A DNA stretch of 64,000 bases from Melghirimyces profundicolus. Lineage in GTDB: Bacteria > Bacillota > Bacilli > Thermoactinomycetales > DSM-45169. The stretch is from contig NZ_QBKR01000016.1 of NCBI RefSeq assembly GCF_003054245.1, positions 25,678 to 89,677 on the forward strand, written 5' to 3'. Under the pieces are notes generated by a model, which saw only the letters and a list, made by a program, of their open reading frames with translations, was not told the origin of the DNA and did not search any database. Both the position numbers and the translations under genes were made by a program. This document shows, one piece after another, positions 34,853 through 43,126 of the stretch; positions within the stretch are counted from its first letter, which is position 1, and each line of letters begins with the position of its first letter.

Positions 34853-35680
34853 CTATGTCAAATCATGCCGGAAAATTCGGACGCCCGGTTTTTCCTTCAG
34901 AGGTTCCCCTTTCAGGAAATCCCGGACCATCTCGTTGAATCGGTTTGTCTCCATGGTATTCAGGGGATCGTATTCCCCTTGGAAAATCGTCAGTTGGGAA
35001 TGGGGAATCCTTTTGAAAAGGAGCCGGGAACCTTTCAACTCCAGTGGATTGACATCGCCTGCCATGACCAGGGTGGGATGATGGATCCGGGGCAAAAGAG
35101 GGGTGAAGTCCGGCTGTTTCTGCCGGTTCAGTCGAAGGAAGTTCTCTTTCTTCATGGAAAACGTATGCTTTAACATTCGGCGGGTCCGTTTTTGACCCGG
35201 CCCTGATCCGTTATACAGGGCGAGAACCCGGTGTTGGATCCATTTCCAGGGGCAGAGAATAACCAACGGATAACAGATTTTAAATAAAAAAGAAATCAAA
35301 CGGGAAGGAGTTCGGCCGTATCCGTCGGCGAGCACCAGCCGGTCCACCGAAGAGGGGGAATAAATCGCCAGGGTGAGCGCCGCAACGGCCCCGAGGGAGA
35401 CGCCCACCACATGGGTTTTTTCCAGCCGGAGATGGTCCAGGAGGGCTTTCAGGTCCCTGGCATAGAGGTCCGGGGGGATGTTGTCCGGAAGCGGCCCGGA
35501 TTGCCCGTGCCCCCGCAGATCGGGCATGATCATCCGAAACTCCCGTGAGAAGAAGGGGATCTGCGGTTCCCACATGTCTCCCCGGGTCCCCATCCCGTGC
35601 AGAAACAGGATCGGAGACCCTTGACCTTCCGTCCGGTAGTGGAGGGGAATATCGTGGATGCGGAGTGTCGGCATCGCCAT
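34853..35680 (-). CDS. Alpha/beta hydrolase
   Basis: 275 residues from the ATG at 35680 (AAGGAAC upstream); a longer upstream extension is not supported. It shows the oxyanion block ILFLHGMGTRGDMW, the nucleophile elbow VVGVSLGAVA with a Ser, and a C-terminal region ending with GVRIFRHDLT. General esterase/lipase-like hydrolase of unknown substrate; cytosolic, as there is no signal peptide. Confidence 0.85.
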   Translation of the reverse strand: MAMPTLRIHDIPLHYRTEGQGSPILFLHGMGTRGDMWEPQIPFFSREFRMIMPDLRGHGQSGPLPDNIPPDLYARDLKALLDHLRLEKTHVVGVSLGAVAALTLAIYSPSSVDRLVLADGYGRTPSRLISFLFKICYPLVILCPWKWIQHRVLALYNGSGPGQKRTRRMLKHTFSMKKENFLRLNRQKQPDFTPLLPRIHHPTLVMAGDVNPLELKGSRLLFKRIPHSQLTIFQGEYDPLNTMETNRFNEMVRDFLKGEPLKEKPGVRIFRHDLT

Positions 35681-35742
35681 TCGTTCCTTCCTGTTCGGCA
35701 TTGTGTATAGATTATCCAGAACCCCATCCCCCATACACGCAA

Positions 35743-35769
35743 AAAAGACCCCGTGACGAGGGGTCTTTT
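35743..35769. terminator. Bidirectional terminator
   Basis: AAAAGACCCC / GGGGTCTTTT, ten perfect pairs with a seven-base loop, with A and T runs on both sides. It probably ends the minus-strand 110-residue membrane protein gene. Confidence 0.85.
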
Positions 35770-35856
35770 CCAGGGTGTGTCTGATCATTACCGCCCGGTG
35801 CAGATTTCCATGTGGTGCGGGAAATCCGGGAATCAGTCGCCCATGCCGGAAAGGAA

Positions 35857-35921
35857 AGCAAGTTGCTGTTTCGGGTAGACGCTTCCCCCTTTCTCGAAAC
35901 GAACATTTCAATTACAACGCT
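35857..35921 (+). repeat. Dispersed palindromic repeat, right-end fragment
   Basis: Contains AGTTGCTGTTTCGGGTAGACGCTTCC and ends ATTACAACGCT, i.e. the right quarter of the full element (longest shared run written here as TTTCGGGTAGACGCTTCC). The left part is not recognisable. Its last bases touch the stop codon of the next gene. Confidence 0.65.
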
Positions 35922-35922
35922 T

Positions 35923-36255
35923 CTAGTGGAACTGGTGCCACCGGTTCCGGACGAGCAACCACAAAAACAGGGGTCCGGCCAAGGCGGCCAGGACGGAAGG
36001 ACCAACCACGATGACGGCATTGGGTATCAACAGGAGAACCAAGCTGAAATACCCGTAGAGCGCCCATCGTTTCCGGAAACAGATACCGGTTAAGAGGACG
36101 ATGTTGCCGGTCACGGCGGACCAGAGAAGAAATCGGTACAGGTCGGGCAGTGCCTGTGCCGGGCTGTTCCGGGATGTCAGCCAGAACAGGACTAAGATGG
36201 ACAGGGCCACTCCGAACGCGGTGAAGATATGCAGCAGGTTTCCGTGCCGATCCAA
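35923..36255 (-). CDS. Small membrane protein, unknown
   Basis: 110 residues with three to four hydrophobic segments (about 10-27, 41-58, 68-85 and 86-102). TTG start at 36255 with GGGAGG seven bases upstream. The stop codon abuts a repeat fragment, and another repeat copy lies 49 bases upstream of the start. No family recognised; the topology resembles small uncharacterised DUF membrane proteins. Confidence 0.6.
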   Translation of the reverse strand: MDRHGNLLHIFTAFGVALSILVLFWLTSRNSPAQALPDLYRFLLWSAVTGNIVLLTGICFRKRWALYGYFSLVLLLIPNAVIVVGPSVLAALAGPLFLWLLVRNRWHQFH

Positions 36256-36303
36256 CGTTCCGCCTCCCTTCTTTAACTCCGATCCTATCAAATCACCGCT
36301 GGA

Positions 36304-36466
36304 AGTTTGTAAAAAAAGTGAGCGGCAGCATTTACCCAAAGCCGCTCCGGCTGTACTCACAGAGCACAAGTCTCGCCGGGGTCGCTTGCTCCCCGGTCTC
36401 GCTATGCTGTCCTGCAGAGATGGTTGCACTGTCCGCTCCGTATCATCGAACATGAAACACAACGCT
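36304..36466 (+). repeat. Dispersed palindromic repeat, 163-bp deleted copy
   Basis: It begins AAGTTTGTAAAAAAAGTGAG, holds AGCGGC...GCCGCT, GCCGGGG...CCCCGGT and CTGTCCTGCAGAG, and ends ACACAACGCTTCC. The right half of the full element (AGGGGCAA to TTTCGGGTAAA) is deleted. Confidence 0.8.
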
Positions 36467-36519
36467 TCCAGAACCTTCGGCGGGTATCGTTAACCCGATC
36501 CGACTGTTTTGCGTGTCGC

Positions 36520-37713
36520 TCAGCCGGGGGATCCGGCGGGGCGGGTGCCGGCAGCCAGGAACCGGCCGATCCGTTTCGCTGCTTCCTCCAACCGGGCTTC
36601 CGGTTGAACGAGCGTGATCCTCACACAGCCTTCTCCCTGGGGACCGAAGGCCCGGCCCGGGGTGAGGATGACCCCGGTCTCTTCCATCAGACGAAAGACA
36701 AATTCAGTGGAAGATTGGTTATCCGGGGTGGGAGCCCACACATACATGGTGGCCGGAGGTTTGGCCACCTGCCAGTCATTTGCGGTCAGGGACTCCACCA
36801 GTGCATCCCGGCGGGAGCGGTAAATGTCCCGTTGCCGTTGAATAAATTCTTGTCCCCGGGTCAAAGCGGCTTCGGCCGCTTTCTGAATCGGATGAAAAAT
36901 TCCGTACTGGGTGTGGGATATCATTGTGGCCATAATGGAGAGAACCTGGGGATTTCCGGTCATGAAACCGACCCGGCATCCTGCCATGTTGAAGGTTTTG
37001 GACAGGGAATGGAACTCCACCGCCACCTCCTTGGCCCCGGGAATCGACAGGAGACTGGTGCCCGCTTCCCTGTCGAAAACCAGTTCGGAATAGGTGAAGT
37101 CGTGGACGATCAGGATGTCGTATCGACGTGCGAAAGCGACCGCTTCTTCGAAAAAGGACCGATCGGCGGTGGCGGCGACTGGATTGGCCGGATAATTGAG
37201 CACCATCAGACGGGATTTTTCCGCCACTTCCCGCGGGATCCGATCCAGGCGGGGGAGATAACCGTTTTCCTGCAACAGCGGCATGGGGTAGGGCACTCCT
37301 CCGGCGATATGGACGCCCACTTCGAAGATCGGGTATCCCGGATCCGGCACCAAAACGACCTCTCCCGGATCGATCAGCGCTGTCGCCAGATGGGCGAGTC
37401 CGTCCTGGGAGCCGATCAGTTGCAACACTTCCGAACCGGGTTCCAGTCTCACCCCGTACCGTGATTCGTAAAATTCAGCCACCGTCCGGTTAAAGGAGGG
37501 GATGGCCCCCATGGTGTAACCGTAGTTGGTGTCGACGGCGGCGTGGGTTTGAATTTCTTCCTTTACAAAAGAGGGCGGGGGGAGATCGGGACTTCCCACA
37601 CTCAGGTCGATCATATTCTGACCTTTATCCGCTAATTTTCTCTTCCGTTCCAGAAGTTCATTGAACACACCCAGTTTCAGCTTCCGGATGTTCCGGGAAG
37701 CGGTGATCTCCAT
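36520..37713 (-). CDS. Class I/II PLP aminotransferase (LL-DAP/alanine aminotransferase-like)
   Basis: 397 residues. Fold-type I aminotransferase with NYPANPVAATADR, HDFTYSELVFD and the PLP lysine in FHSLSKTFNMAGCRVGF. It resembles the group annotated as LL-diaminopimelate or alanine-type aminotransferases. The ATG at 37713 follows GGGAGG at nine bases. Stands alone, so the substrate is uncertain. Confidence 0.82.
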   Translation of the reverse strand: MEITASRNIRKLKLGVFNELLERKRKLADKGQNMIDLSVGSPDLPPPSFVKEEIQTHAAVDTNYGYTMGAIPSFNRTVAEFYESRYGVRLEPGSEVLQLIGSQDGLAHLATALIDPGEVVLVPDPGYPIFEVGVHIAGGVPYPMPLLQENGYLPRLDRIPREVAEKSRLMVLNYPANPVAATADRSFFEEAVAFARRYDILIVHDFTYSELVFDREAGTSLLSIPGAKEVAVEFHSLSKTFNMAGCRVGFMTGNPQVLSIMATMISHTQYGIFHPIQKAAEAALTRGQEFIQRQRDIYRSRRDALVESLTANDWQVAKPPATMYVWAPTPDNQSSTEFVFRLMEETGVILTPGRAFGPQGEGCVRITLVQPEARLEEAAKRIGRFLAAGTRPAGSPG

Positions 37714-37814
37714 CCCTTCCATCCTCCCATATGATAAATTCAATAATTAAGAACAATTTATCATCCTTTGCAGGAGGGCGTAAAGGGGGTTCCCAATGGA
37801 TCAGGGCAGGGAAT

Positions 37815-37931
37815 GTGCCGGTTTTCGCCGTTACCACCCACGCCATTCCCCGCCCCTTCCGAGTGATCTGTTTTCCCGCGGGGTGGAAGGAGATCGGAAT
37901 CCCCTTTGTGTCGGGACAGGAGGTGCGGTAA
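37815..37931 (+). CDS. Possible 38-residue protein, unknown
   Basis: A GTG frame just before a terminator: starts MPVFAVTTHAIPRPF and ends PFVSGQEVR. Protein-like composition compared with the other frames, but the ribosome site (CAGGGA) is weak. A stronger site (AAGGGGG) instead fits an ATG at 37796 in another frame. Treat as tentative. The 37714-38016 gap holds nothing else apart from the terminator. Confidence 0.3.
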   Translation: MPVFAVTTHAIPRPFRVICFPAGWKEIGIPFVSGQEVR

Positions 37932-37937
37932 CGACCG

Positions 37938-37961
37938 AACAGCCGAAAAAGGCTGTTTTTT
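37938..37961 (+). terminator. Terminator hairpin
   Basis: AACAGCC-GAAAAA-GGCTGTT followed by TTTT. Lies seven bases after the tentative small reading frame and before a pseudogene. Confidence 0.75.
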
Positions 37962-38016
37962 CGCAAATCCGATTGCTGGTCCTGTGGGGGACCAACCTGC
38001 CGGGGGCGGGCAGGCG

Positions 38017-38574
38017 AATCTACAACTGAAAGTGGATTTTACGCAAAATCCGTTGATTTACCACTCGACAGGCACCCTGACGAATTCGGGCAAAAAGGTG
38101 AAGGTCGGGCTCTATATGACCGATAAGGCTGTTTATGACTTGTCTGGAAAACGGATCAGGCAATCGACGGCAGCGGACCGTCTCAGTATTCCGACGATGG
38201 CTCTGATGGAAATTCGTGAACGGATGCAGGATCCAAAGACAAAAGACAGCCAAGCCATCACCATGCGCAAAGAACCAGACAGCTATATCATCCAGGTTCA
38301 GGGGGGATTCCTCTACCAACATGATTCCTACCGAAAAGCTTTCACCCAACAGGTCTTGCGTGCTGTGGAGGCGGATCTTCGGCAACTGAAAAAGATGGGA
38401 ATCGCCCCGGACACGACCAGAATGCAGTTCACGGGATTCACCCAAACATTCCACATCGATCGGAAAAGCTTTTTGCTGAAGCGATACGATGAAGCGATCA
38501 AGACCCGTCTCCCCGGAAGGGATCCCTTCATCTTCAGGAGCGAATTCCATTACACAGAAAAATTACTCCTTTGA
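38017..38574 (+). pseudogene. Remnant of a DUF6612-like lipoprotein
   Basis: The frame from about 38017 encodes LQLKVDFTQNPLIYHSTGTL and KVKVGLYMTDKAVYDLSG and ends in a C-terminal region like the DUF6612 lipoproteins of Firmicutes. The N-terminus with lipoprotein signal and about 60 residues is missing: the frame instead runs back into the GC-rich spacer after a terminator. Internal segments are also shortened. Most likely an inactive 3' fragment. Confidence 0.55.
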
Positions 38575-38633
38575 AGGATCCATCACGCTGCCTGACGGTG
38601 TCCAACCTTGATGTTTGTGGGCAAATCCGGTCA

Positions 38634-38672
38634 AAGGCCGCCTTGGCGGATGATCGCTGAGGCGGCCTTCTG
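38634..38672 (-). terminator. Hairpin after the DUF421 gene
   Basis: AAGGCCGCC / GGCGGCCTT, nine perfect pairs with a long loop, 44 bases after the stop of the minus-strand gene. Confidence 0.55.
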
Positions 38673-38715
38673 TGATCCGGGGCCGGAGGGGCCCATCAAC
38701 ACCAACGAATGTGGA

Positions 38716-39573
38716 CTATTGGAGTCGTGGTTTCACCTTGGCGATGACCTGTTCCAACTTCTCTTGACAGGCTCGATACATTTTTTTTGCCTTGGGATCG
38801 TTGGTATCCAATGCGAAGCCCTTTACATCAGCCAATGCTTTTTGCAAGGTGGCAAGTAACAGCTGACGTGTCTTCGGTTTTGGAACCTGGATCGTATCAT
38901 CGAATAAGTCGAGGTAGAGTTCCCCCATATCATCCACTTGCCCAAGAAAGACATTTTCGACTGTTACCCCCGCTTTATCCAGCTCGGTGTGCAACCACCG
39001 CCGATTCAGACCCAAGTTGTTAAGGGAGTGATCCAGGATCTTTCCATCCATAATGACCGTTTGCGGTACCGTTTCATGAGGGATCTGGATTCCGAGATCT
39101 TTGGGGGTTAAGGGTTGGTTTTCTTTTGTGGGAAATACATTGATATCCCCATTCGGTTCCATAATGGCGAATTCAACGTCGGCCACCTTAAACATGTTTT
39201 TTTGCCGCAATCGCGTTAATAACTCATCACTTGTAATGCGGATTTTTTTTAAATTATCCTCTAATATCTTTCCATTTTGAATCAGAACGGTCCCTCGGTG
39301 ATCAATAAAATCCCGGGCTTTTTTGCTTTTCAACTGCAAATACTCAATCCCGATCGTGATTCCACTCCAAATGACCAGTGACAACACTCCGAGATACCAA
39401 CTCGTATTCAAATCCAAACAAATCGAAGCCGCAATACTTCCGATGGTGATCCCCGTTATATATTCGAATAAAGACAGCTCGGAAACTTGCCGTTTACCAA
39501 GGAGCTTGGTCATGAAAAAGAGCACGACAACGGCAAGTAACGTTCGCAGGGAAACAATGATCCACTCCGGCAT
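38716..39573 (-). CDS. DUF421 membrane protein (YetF/YkjA-like)
   Basis: About 285 residues. Three N-terminal helices (LLAVVVLFFMTKLLGKRQ; EYITGITIGSIAASICLD; YLGVLSLVIWSGITIGIEYL) are followed by a soluble beta-rich part. RTLLAVVVLFFMTKLLGKRQ and KARDFIDHRGTVLIQNGKI are typical of the family. Members are found in spore formers, often next to DUF1657 and spoVA genes. ATG at 39573; AAAGGAG lies eleven bases upstream. 39 bases after the DUF1657 gene, same strand. Confidence 0.88.
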   Translation of the reverse strand: MPEWIIVSLRTLLAVVVLFFMTKLLGKRQVSELSLFEYITGITIGSIAASICLDLNTSWYLGVLSLVIWSGITIGIEYLQLKSKKARDFIDHRGTVLIQNGKILEDNLKKIRITSDELLTRLRQKNMFKVADVEFAIMEPNGDINVFPTKENQPLTPKDLGIQIPHETVPQTVIMDGKILDHSLNNLGLNRRWLHTELDKAGVTVENVFLGQVDDMGELYLDLFDDTIQVPKPKTRQLLLATLQKALADVKGFALDTNDPKAKKMYRACQEKLEQVIAKVKPRLQ

Positions 39574-39612
39574 TTTTGTTTGAACTCCTTTCAAATGAAG
39601 CCCGGTTAAATA

Positions 39613-39819
39613 TTAAATGCCTTTGTACTGAGGTTCTTCCCATTCCAATTGTTTGATTCGTTCTTCGAGCTGATTGCGAACCTGTTCGACCTGTTCTGCG
39701 GCTTCATGAAATGTTTGCTTATCTTTCTCTTGTTCAAGGATTTGGGCGTACATCGCAAGTGTGGCGTAAGCCCCTTTTAAACTGGCAGCTGTTTGTTTCA
39801 CCTTTGAACCGACCGTCAA
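39613..39819 (-). CDS. DUF1657 protein
   Basis: 68 residues from a TTG start (AGGAGGGA at five bases): MTVGSKVKQTAASLKGAYAT and a helical, Gln/Glu-rich remainder. This is the standard DUF1657 pattern, small proteins of spore formers of unknown role that occur with DUF421. Precedes DUF421 in a two-gene operon. Confidence 0.88.
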   Translation of the reverse strand: MTVGSKVKQTAASLKGAYATLAMYAQILEQEKDKQTFHEAAEQVEQVRNQLEERIKQLEWEEPQYKGI

Positions 39820-40028
39820 TCCAATCCCTCCTGAATACAGGCTTTTAAATTTTGACACTTGAAAACCGTTTTTATACCACCATCAAAGTCTCCGGAAGGG
39901 TTCTGAATGGATTTCAGGTATGGAACCATCGGCGTCACCATATGGTGAAAAGGGTTTTTTCGGCTCATCTCCTCATCGTTTGTTGTAGCTTTGTAAGGAT
40001 TCATAAAATAACGCCATTGGATCAAAAC

Positions 40029-40071
40029 AAAAGAACCCCTCCGGAGGTGAGGCCAAGTGAGGGGTTCTTTT
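40029..40071. terminator. Bidirectional terminator
   Basis: AAAAGAACCCCT / AGGGGTTCTTTT stem with 19-base loop. It lies in the 39820-40408 gap, which otherwise holds a weak 69-residue frame (about 39820-40025, minus) that I cannot support. Confidence 0.75.
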
Positions 40072-40193
40072 GTGTGGGATGTGGTATCAGCCCCAAATAA
40101 ATTATTTCCAAAAGAGCTTTAATCATTCATCCCGCTCGCCGTTTAACGCTGGATGCTTCGCCTGCATCATCTTAAAGTGCAATGATACATGAG

Positions 40194-40227
40194 AAAACCC
40201 AGTGGAATGTACCACTGGGTTTTCTTT
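40194..40227. terminator. Second terminator in the gap before the lipoprotein gene
   Basis: AAAACCCAGTGG / CCACTGGGTTTT with a six-base loop and TTCTTT after it. Confidence 0.8.
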
Positions 40228-40408
40228 ATCTTCAAAGCTCGGAGGGATAGGTGGTGAGAGCCATGAGCAAACAATACTTCTAAGGACTTGATGGACACCG
40301 TCCCTTGCCCCCGTGAAAAGCGTTCTTTTGTTTTTGTGACCGGTGGTCATAAGTAAAGCCCGTTTGAAAAACAATGACTATGAACAAATCCTGATGAGGT
40401 GACCATCG

Positions 40409-41239
40409 ATGAACAAACGATACCTGATCTCCTTCTTGGCCATCCTGCTCACCCTTTCGGCGTGCAGTCCTCAGAACAACGGAGCCACTGAAAAACAGAT
40501 GAAGAAACTGACCCGAAACATCGCCTTTGAACCCTCAATCCAGAACGCTTTTGTCGAGGGTCGCAAAGAGACCATGGAGCACAATTCCACCACCAGGAAA
40601 AAAATGTTGGAGCAAAATTTGCGGGAGCAAAGGGAAATGATGCAAGATTCAGGAGTCGCCACCCAATTCCTCCATTTGAACGCGGATATCATGGATCGCA
40701 CCCTTCATTCCTCCGAGACAAAAAAACGCCTTCTCGATACCAATCTGGAAATCATGAAGGGCCTCTCGGCGGATCCGGAAAAACGGAATCAGCTTCTGAT
40801 CACATTGAAGCAAGCACGGGAAAAAGCGCTCCGGGAGAAACGGATGCGCCATCTTTTGCTGAAGCACGGATTGGATGAACACTACCTCACCCTGAACACC
40901 CCCGAGTTGACTCCGGGTGTTCTCGCTTACAACATGGATGTCCTGGAAAAGACATTGAAAAACCCCGGTCAGAAAAAACGCCTGATGAAAAGTCAGCTTC
41001 AGACGATGAAAGCCATCGCGGAAGATCCCGAATTGCGCCCCGAACTGATCGCCCTGCTCATCCAGTTGATGAAAGATCCCGCCATGAAAAAAGAGATGGA
41101 GAAAATGATAAAGCCCATGATGAAAAAGATGGAGCAACAGATGAAAGCCCGGATGATGCAAATGATAAAGAGCAGCCAGCAACAGCAAAGCCCGTCCCCA
41201 AAACCGGCAACACCCCCGGATTCTTCCGATCAGGAGTGA
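40409..41239 (+). CDS. Helical lipoprotein, possibly GerD-like
   Basis: 276 residues. Lipoprotein signal with lipobox LSAC (Cys about 19). The rest is charged alpha-helix with repeated units of about 25-30 residues built on a 'DP-x-x-(K/R)...L' theme (SADPEKRNQLL, KNPGQKKRLM, AEDPELRPELI, MKDPAMKKEM) and ends in a Met/Lys/Gln-rich tail. Spore germination protein GerD has a similar helical repeat style but is shorter, so this is a resemblance, not an assignment. ATG with GAGGTG upstream. Confidence 0.75.
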   Translation: MNKRYLISFLAILLTLSACSPQNNGATEKQMKKLTRNIAFEPSIQNAFVEGRKETMEHNSTTRKKMLEQNLREQREMMQDSGVATQFLHLNADIMDRTLHSSETKKRLLDTNLEIMKGLSADPEKRNQLLITLKQAREKALREKRMRHLLLKHGLDEHYLTLNTPELTPGVLAYNMDVLEKTLKNPGQKKRLMKSQLQTMKAIAEDPELRPELIALLIQLMKDPAMKKEMEKMIKPMMKKMEQQMKARMMQMIKSSQQQQSPSPKPATPPDSSDQE

Positions 41240-41452
41240 TCGATCGGAATGAGTGGCCTGCAAACGATGTATCTTTGCACCAAGTGACAAGGTGAGAAAC
41301 GCCTTTTTAACGGAGCCCGTAACGGATCGTGCATCTGATGTTGCAGGCGGGGCTCCGAGGTGGCCGCTTTGGATGGAAGCGGCGGATTGTTACGGTTTGG
41401 GACGGAAAAGACGACAGGGTCGCCGGGGTCTTTGGGTAGAACCTCAATCCAC

Positions 41453-41649
41453 GAAGTGCCGATCTTTGTCGCGTACATCAAAAAAACGCCTTTCCCCAGC
41501 CCCTGAATGAGAAAGAGGAGGCGGAATATCTCAAACGGATGGCGAGGGGCGACAGGAAGACCCGAAACGCCCTGATCGAACATAACCTCCGATGGGTCGT
41601 GCACATTTGCATTCGAAAACACCAGTGGATTTATTCTCCGAATGGATGA
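41453..41649 (+). pseudogene. sigK: N-terminal fragment of a sigK/sigE-type sporulation sigma factor
   Basis: The reading [11 protein letters not shown], then after a one-base shift in a run of seven A residues [20 protein letters not shown] and [21 protein letters not shown], matches the N-terminus of SigK (which reads FLVSYVKNNAFPQPL and so on). After VVHI the sequence loses similarity and stops at 41649. About 60 of 230 residues remain, with a frameshift, so this is a remnant. The 41240-41452 stretch before it shows no gene; the 41650-41874 stretch after it is AT-rich and presumably holds the promoter of the ROK regulator. Confidence 0.65.
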
Positions 41650-41874
41650 AAATCAGGGTCCTAAAGCGCTTTAGAAGGGGAGCTGTGTGTTCAAACCCCA
41701 AGCAAAATTATCAGCTCTTTGCAACAACCTGTGCTGTCTCATCCATTGATCCACATGTACAAGTGGCAAATTTAATCCATGGTTATGAGTTAACGAGAAG
41801 ATCCAAAGACAAAATTATCATATAATTCAAACCAACAAACACTTATTTTGTCTATTGGAAAAAGTGCATCGGAG

Positions 41875-43074
41875 ATGGTGGCTATCAAAAGAGCAAAGAA
41901 TCTCAAATTCATCCAGGAATGGAACCGTTCCATCATTTTGAACACCATTCGGCATTCGGGACCCATTTCTCGGATGGAGATTGCCAAAAAACAGGGCTTA
42001 AGTCCCACTACGGTCACTTCAGCCGTTCATGATCTGATGGAGATGGGATTGGTGAAAGAAAGCGGGGTGGGTAAGTCCAGCGGGGGAAGAAAACCGATTT
42101 TGCTGCAGTTTCAGCCGGACAGCCTTTCCGTCATCTGTATCGCTGTCGGACACACCAGCATTTCGATGGCGGAGATGAATCTGGAAGCGGGAGTTAAGCA
42201 AAAACGGACGGTCCCCGTTGGTGGCAGAACTGGGGAAGAATTGGTGGACCATTTACTTCAGTCCGTGGAGTTGTTTTTGCGATCCGATGGCTACGCCGGC
42301 ATCTCCATTACCGTTCCCGGCATCGTGGATGCCGAAAACGGCATCGTTCGCTACAACGAGCGATTGAAGCTGAGGGACGTCCCGATTAAAAAGCTGATGG
42401 AAGAACGAACCCAATTGCAGACGTGTCTAGAAAATGACACGAACGCTATCGTGCTGGCAGAGAAATACTACGGCTCCTATAAGGATTGCGAAAATCTGTT
42501 GTACATCATGATTGACGATGGGATCGGGGCCGGGATTATTCTTCGAGATTCCCTATACCGTGGGAGAAATGGGGGCGCAGGGGAGTTCGGACATACTAGC
42601 ATCGATCGTAGCGGCATTCCGTGTAACTGCGGAAACCGGGGATGTCTGGAGCATTATGCCGGTTGGCTGGGACTGTATGCCCGTATTCTCGCTTACATTC
42701 ACAGGGGAAGGATCACGCAGATGTTGGAACTGGCCGGAGGAGACCCCATGGCCATCACGCCGGATCATTTTCTCATCGCGTTGAATCTGGGAGACGAGTT
42801 GGCAGAGGAATTGCTGGAAGAGATGGCTGTAGCCCTTTCCGTGGGAATTTCTAATATACTGAATATTCTTGATCCAGATGCGGTAATTCTTGGCGGGGAA
42901 CTGGCGCAAGGGAACGAGCGGTTGCTAACGAAGGTCAATGCGCAGATCGCGGTGGAGAATATTCATGGGGCGAAAGACGATATTTTGGTTCTCCCGGCGT
43001 CTTTGAAAGGGGATTATGCACTAACAGGAGCCGCCGCGGTGATTCTACAGGAAATCTTTCGGGTTCCCGGTTAG
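41875..43074 (+). CDS. ROK-family (NagC/XylR-type) transcriptional repressor
   Basis: About 399 residues: N-terminal winged helix (ISRMEIAKKQGLSPTTVTSAVHDL), then a ROK sugar-binding domain with the zinc motif GEFGHTSIDRSGIPCNCGNRGCLEHYAG (written in parts: GEFGHTSIDRSGIP and CNCGNRGCLEH). It probably senses a sugar or amino sugar and controls the ABC genes that follow 52 bases downstream. The start is not certain (ATG 41875 with CGGAG too close; TTG 41848 is an in-frame alternative). Confidence 0.85.
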   Translation: MVAIKRAKNLKFIQEWNRSIILNTIRHSGPISRMEIAKKQGLSPTTVTSAVHDLMEMGLVKESGVGKSSGGRKPILLQFQPDSLSVICIAVGHTSISMAEMNLEAGVKQKRTVPVGGRTGEELVDHLLQSVELFLRSDGYAGISITVPGIVDAENGIVRYNERLKLRDVPIKKLMEERTQLQTCLENDTNAIVLAEKYYGSYKDCENLLYIMIDDGIGAGIILRDSLYRGRNGGAGEFGHTSIDRSGIPCNCGNRGCLEHYAGWLGLYARILAYIHRGRITQMLELAGGDPMAITPDHFLIALNLGDELAEELLEEMAVALSVGISNILNILDPDAVILGGELAQGNERLLTKVNAQIAVENIHGAKDDILVLPASLKGDYALTGAAAVILQEIFRVPG

Positions 43075-43126
43075 CTACTTAATCCAATGGAAAGATAAAG
43101 TTTCAATTTTAAGGAGGGAGTTCACC

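Noticed and set aside
4722..36466. CRISPR array as an explanation for the recurring sequence
   Set aside because: Copies are kilobases apart, in both orientations, and of different length; there are no regularly spaced short repeats or cas genes.
39816..40025. 69-codon minus-strand frame starting MIQWRYFMNPYK
   Set aside because: Overlaps the ribosome site of the DUF1657 gene, has no family resemblance and no ribosome site of its own.
41254..41510. 85-codon frame before and across the sigK fragment
   Set aside because: It reads the sigma-factor remnant in the wrong frame; no independent support.
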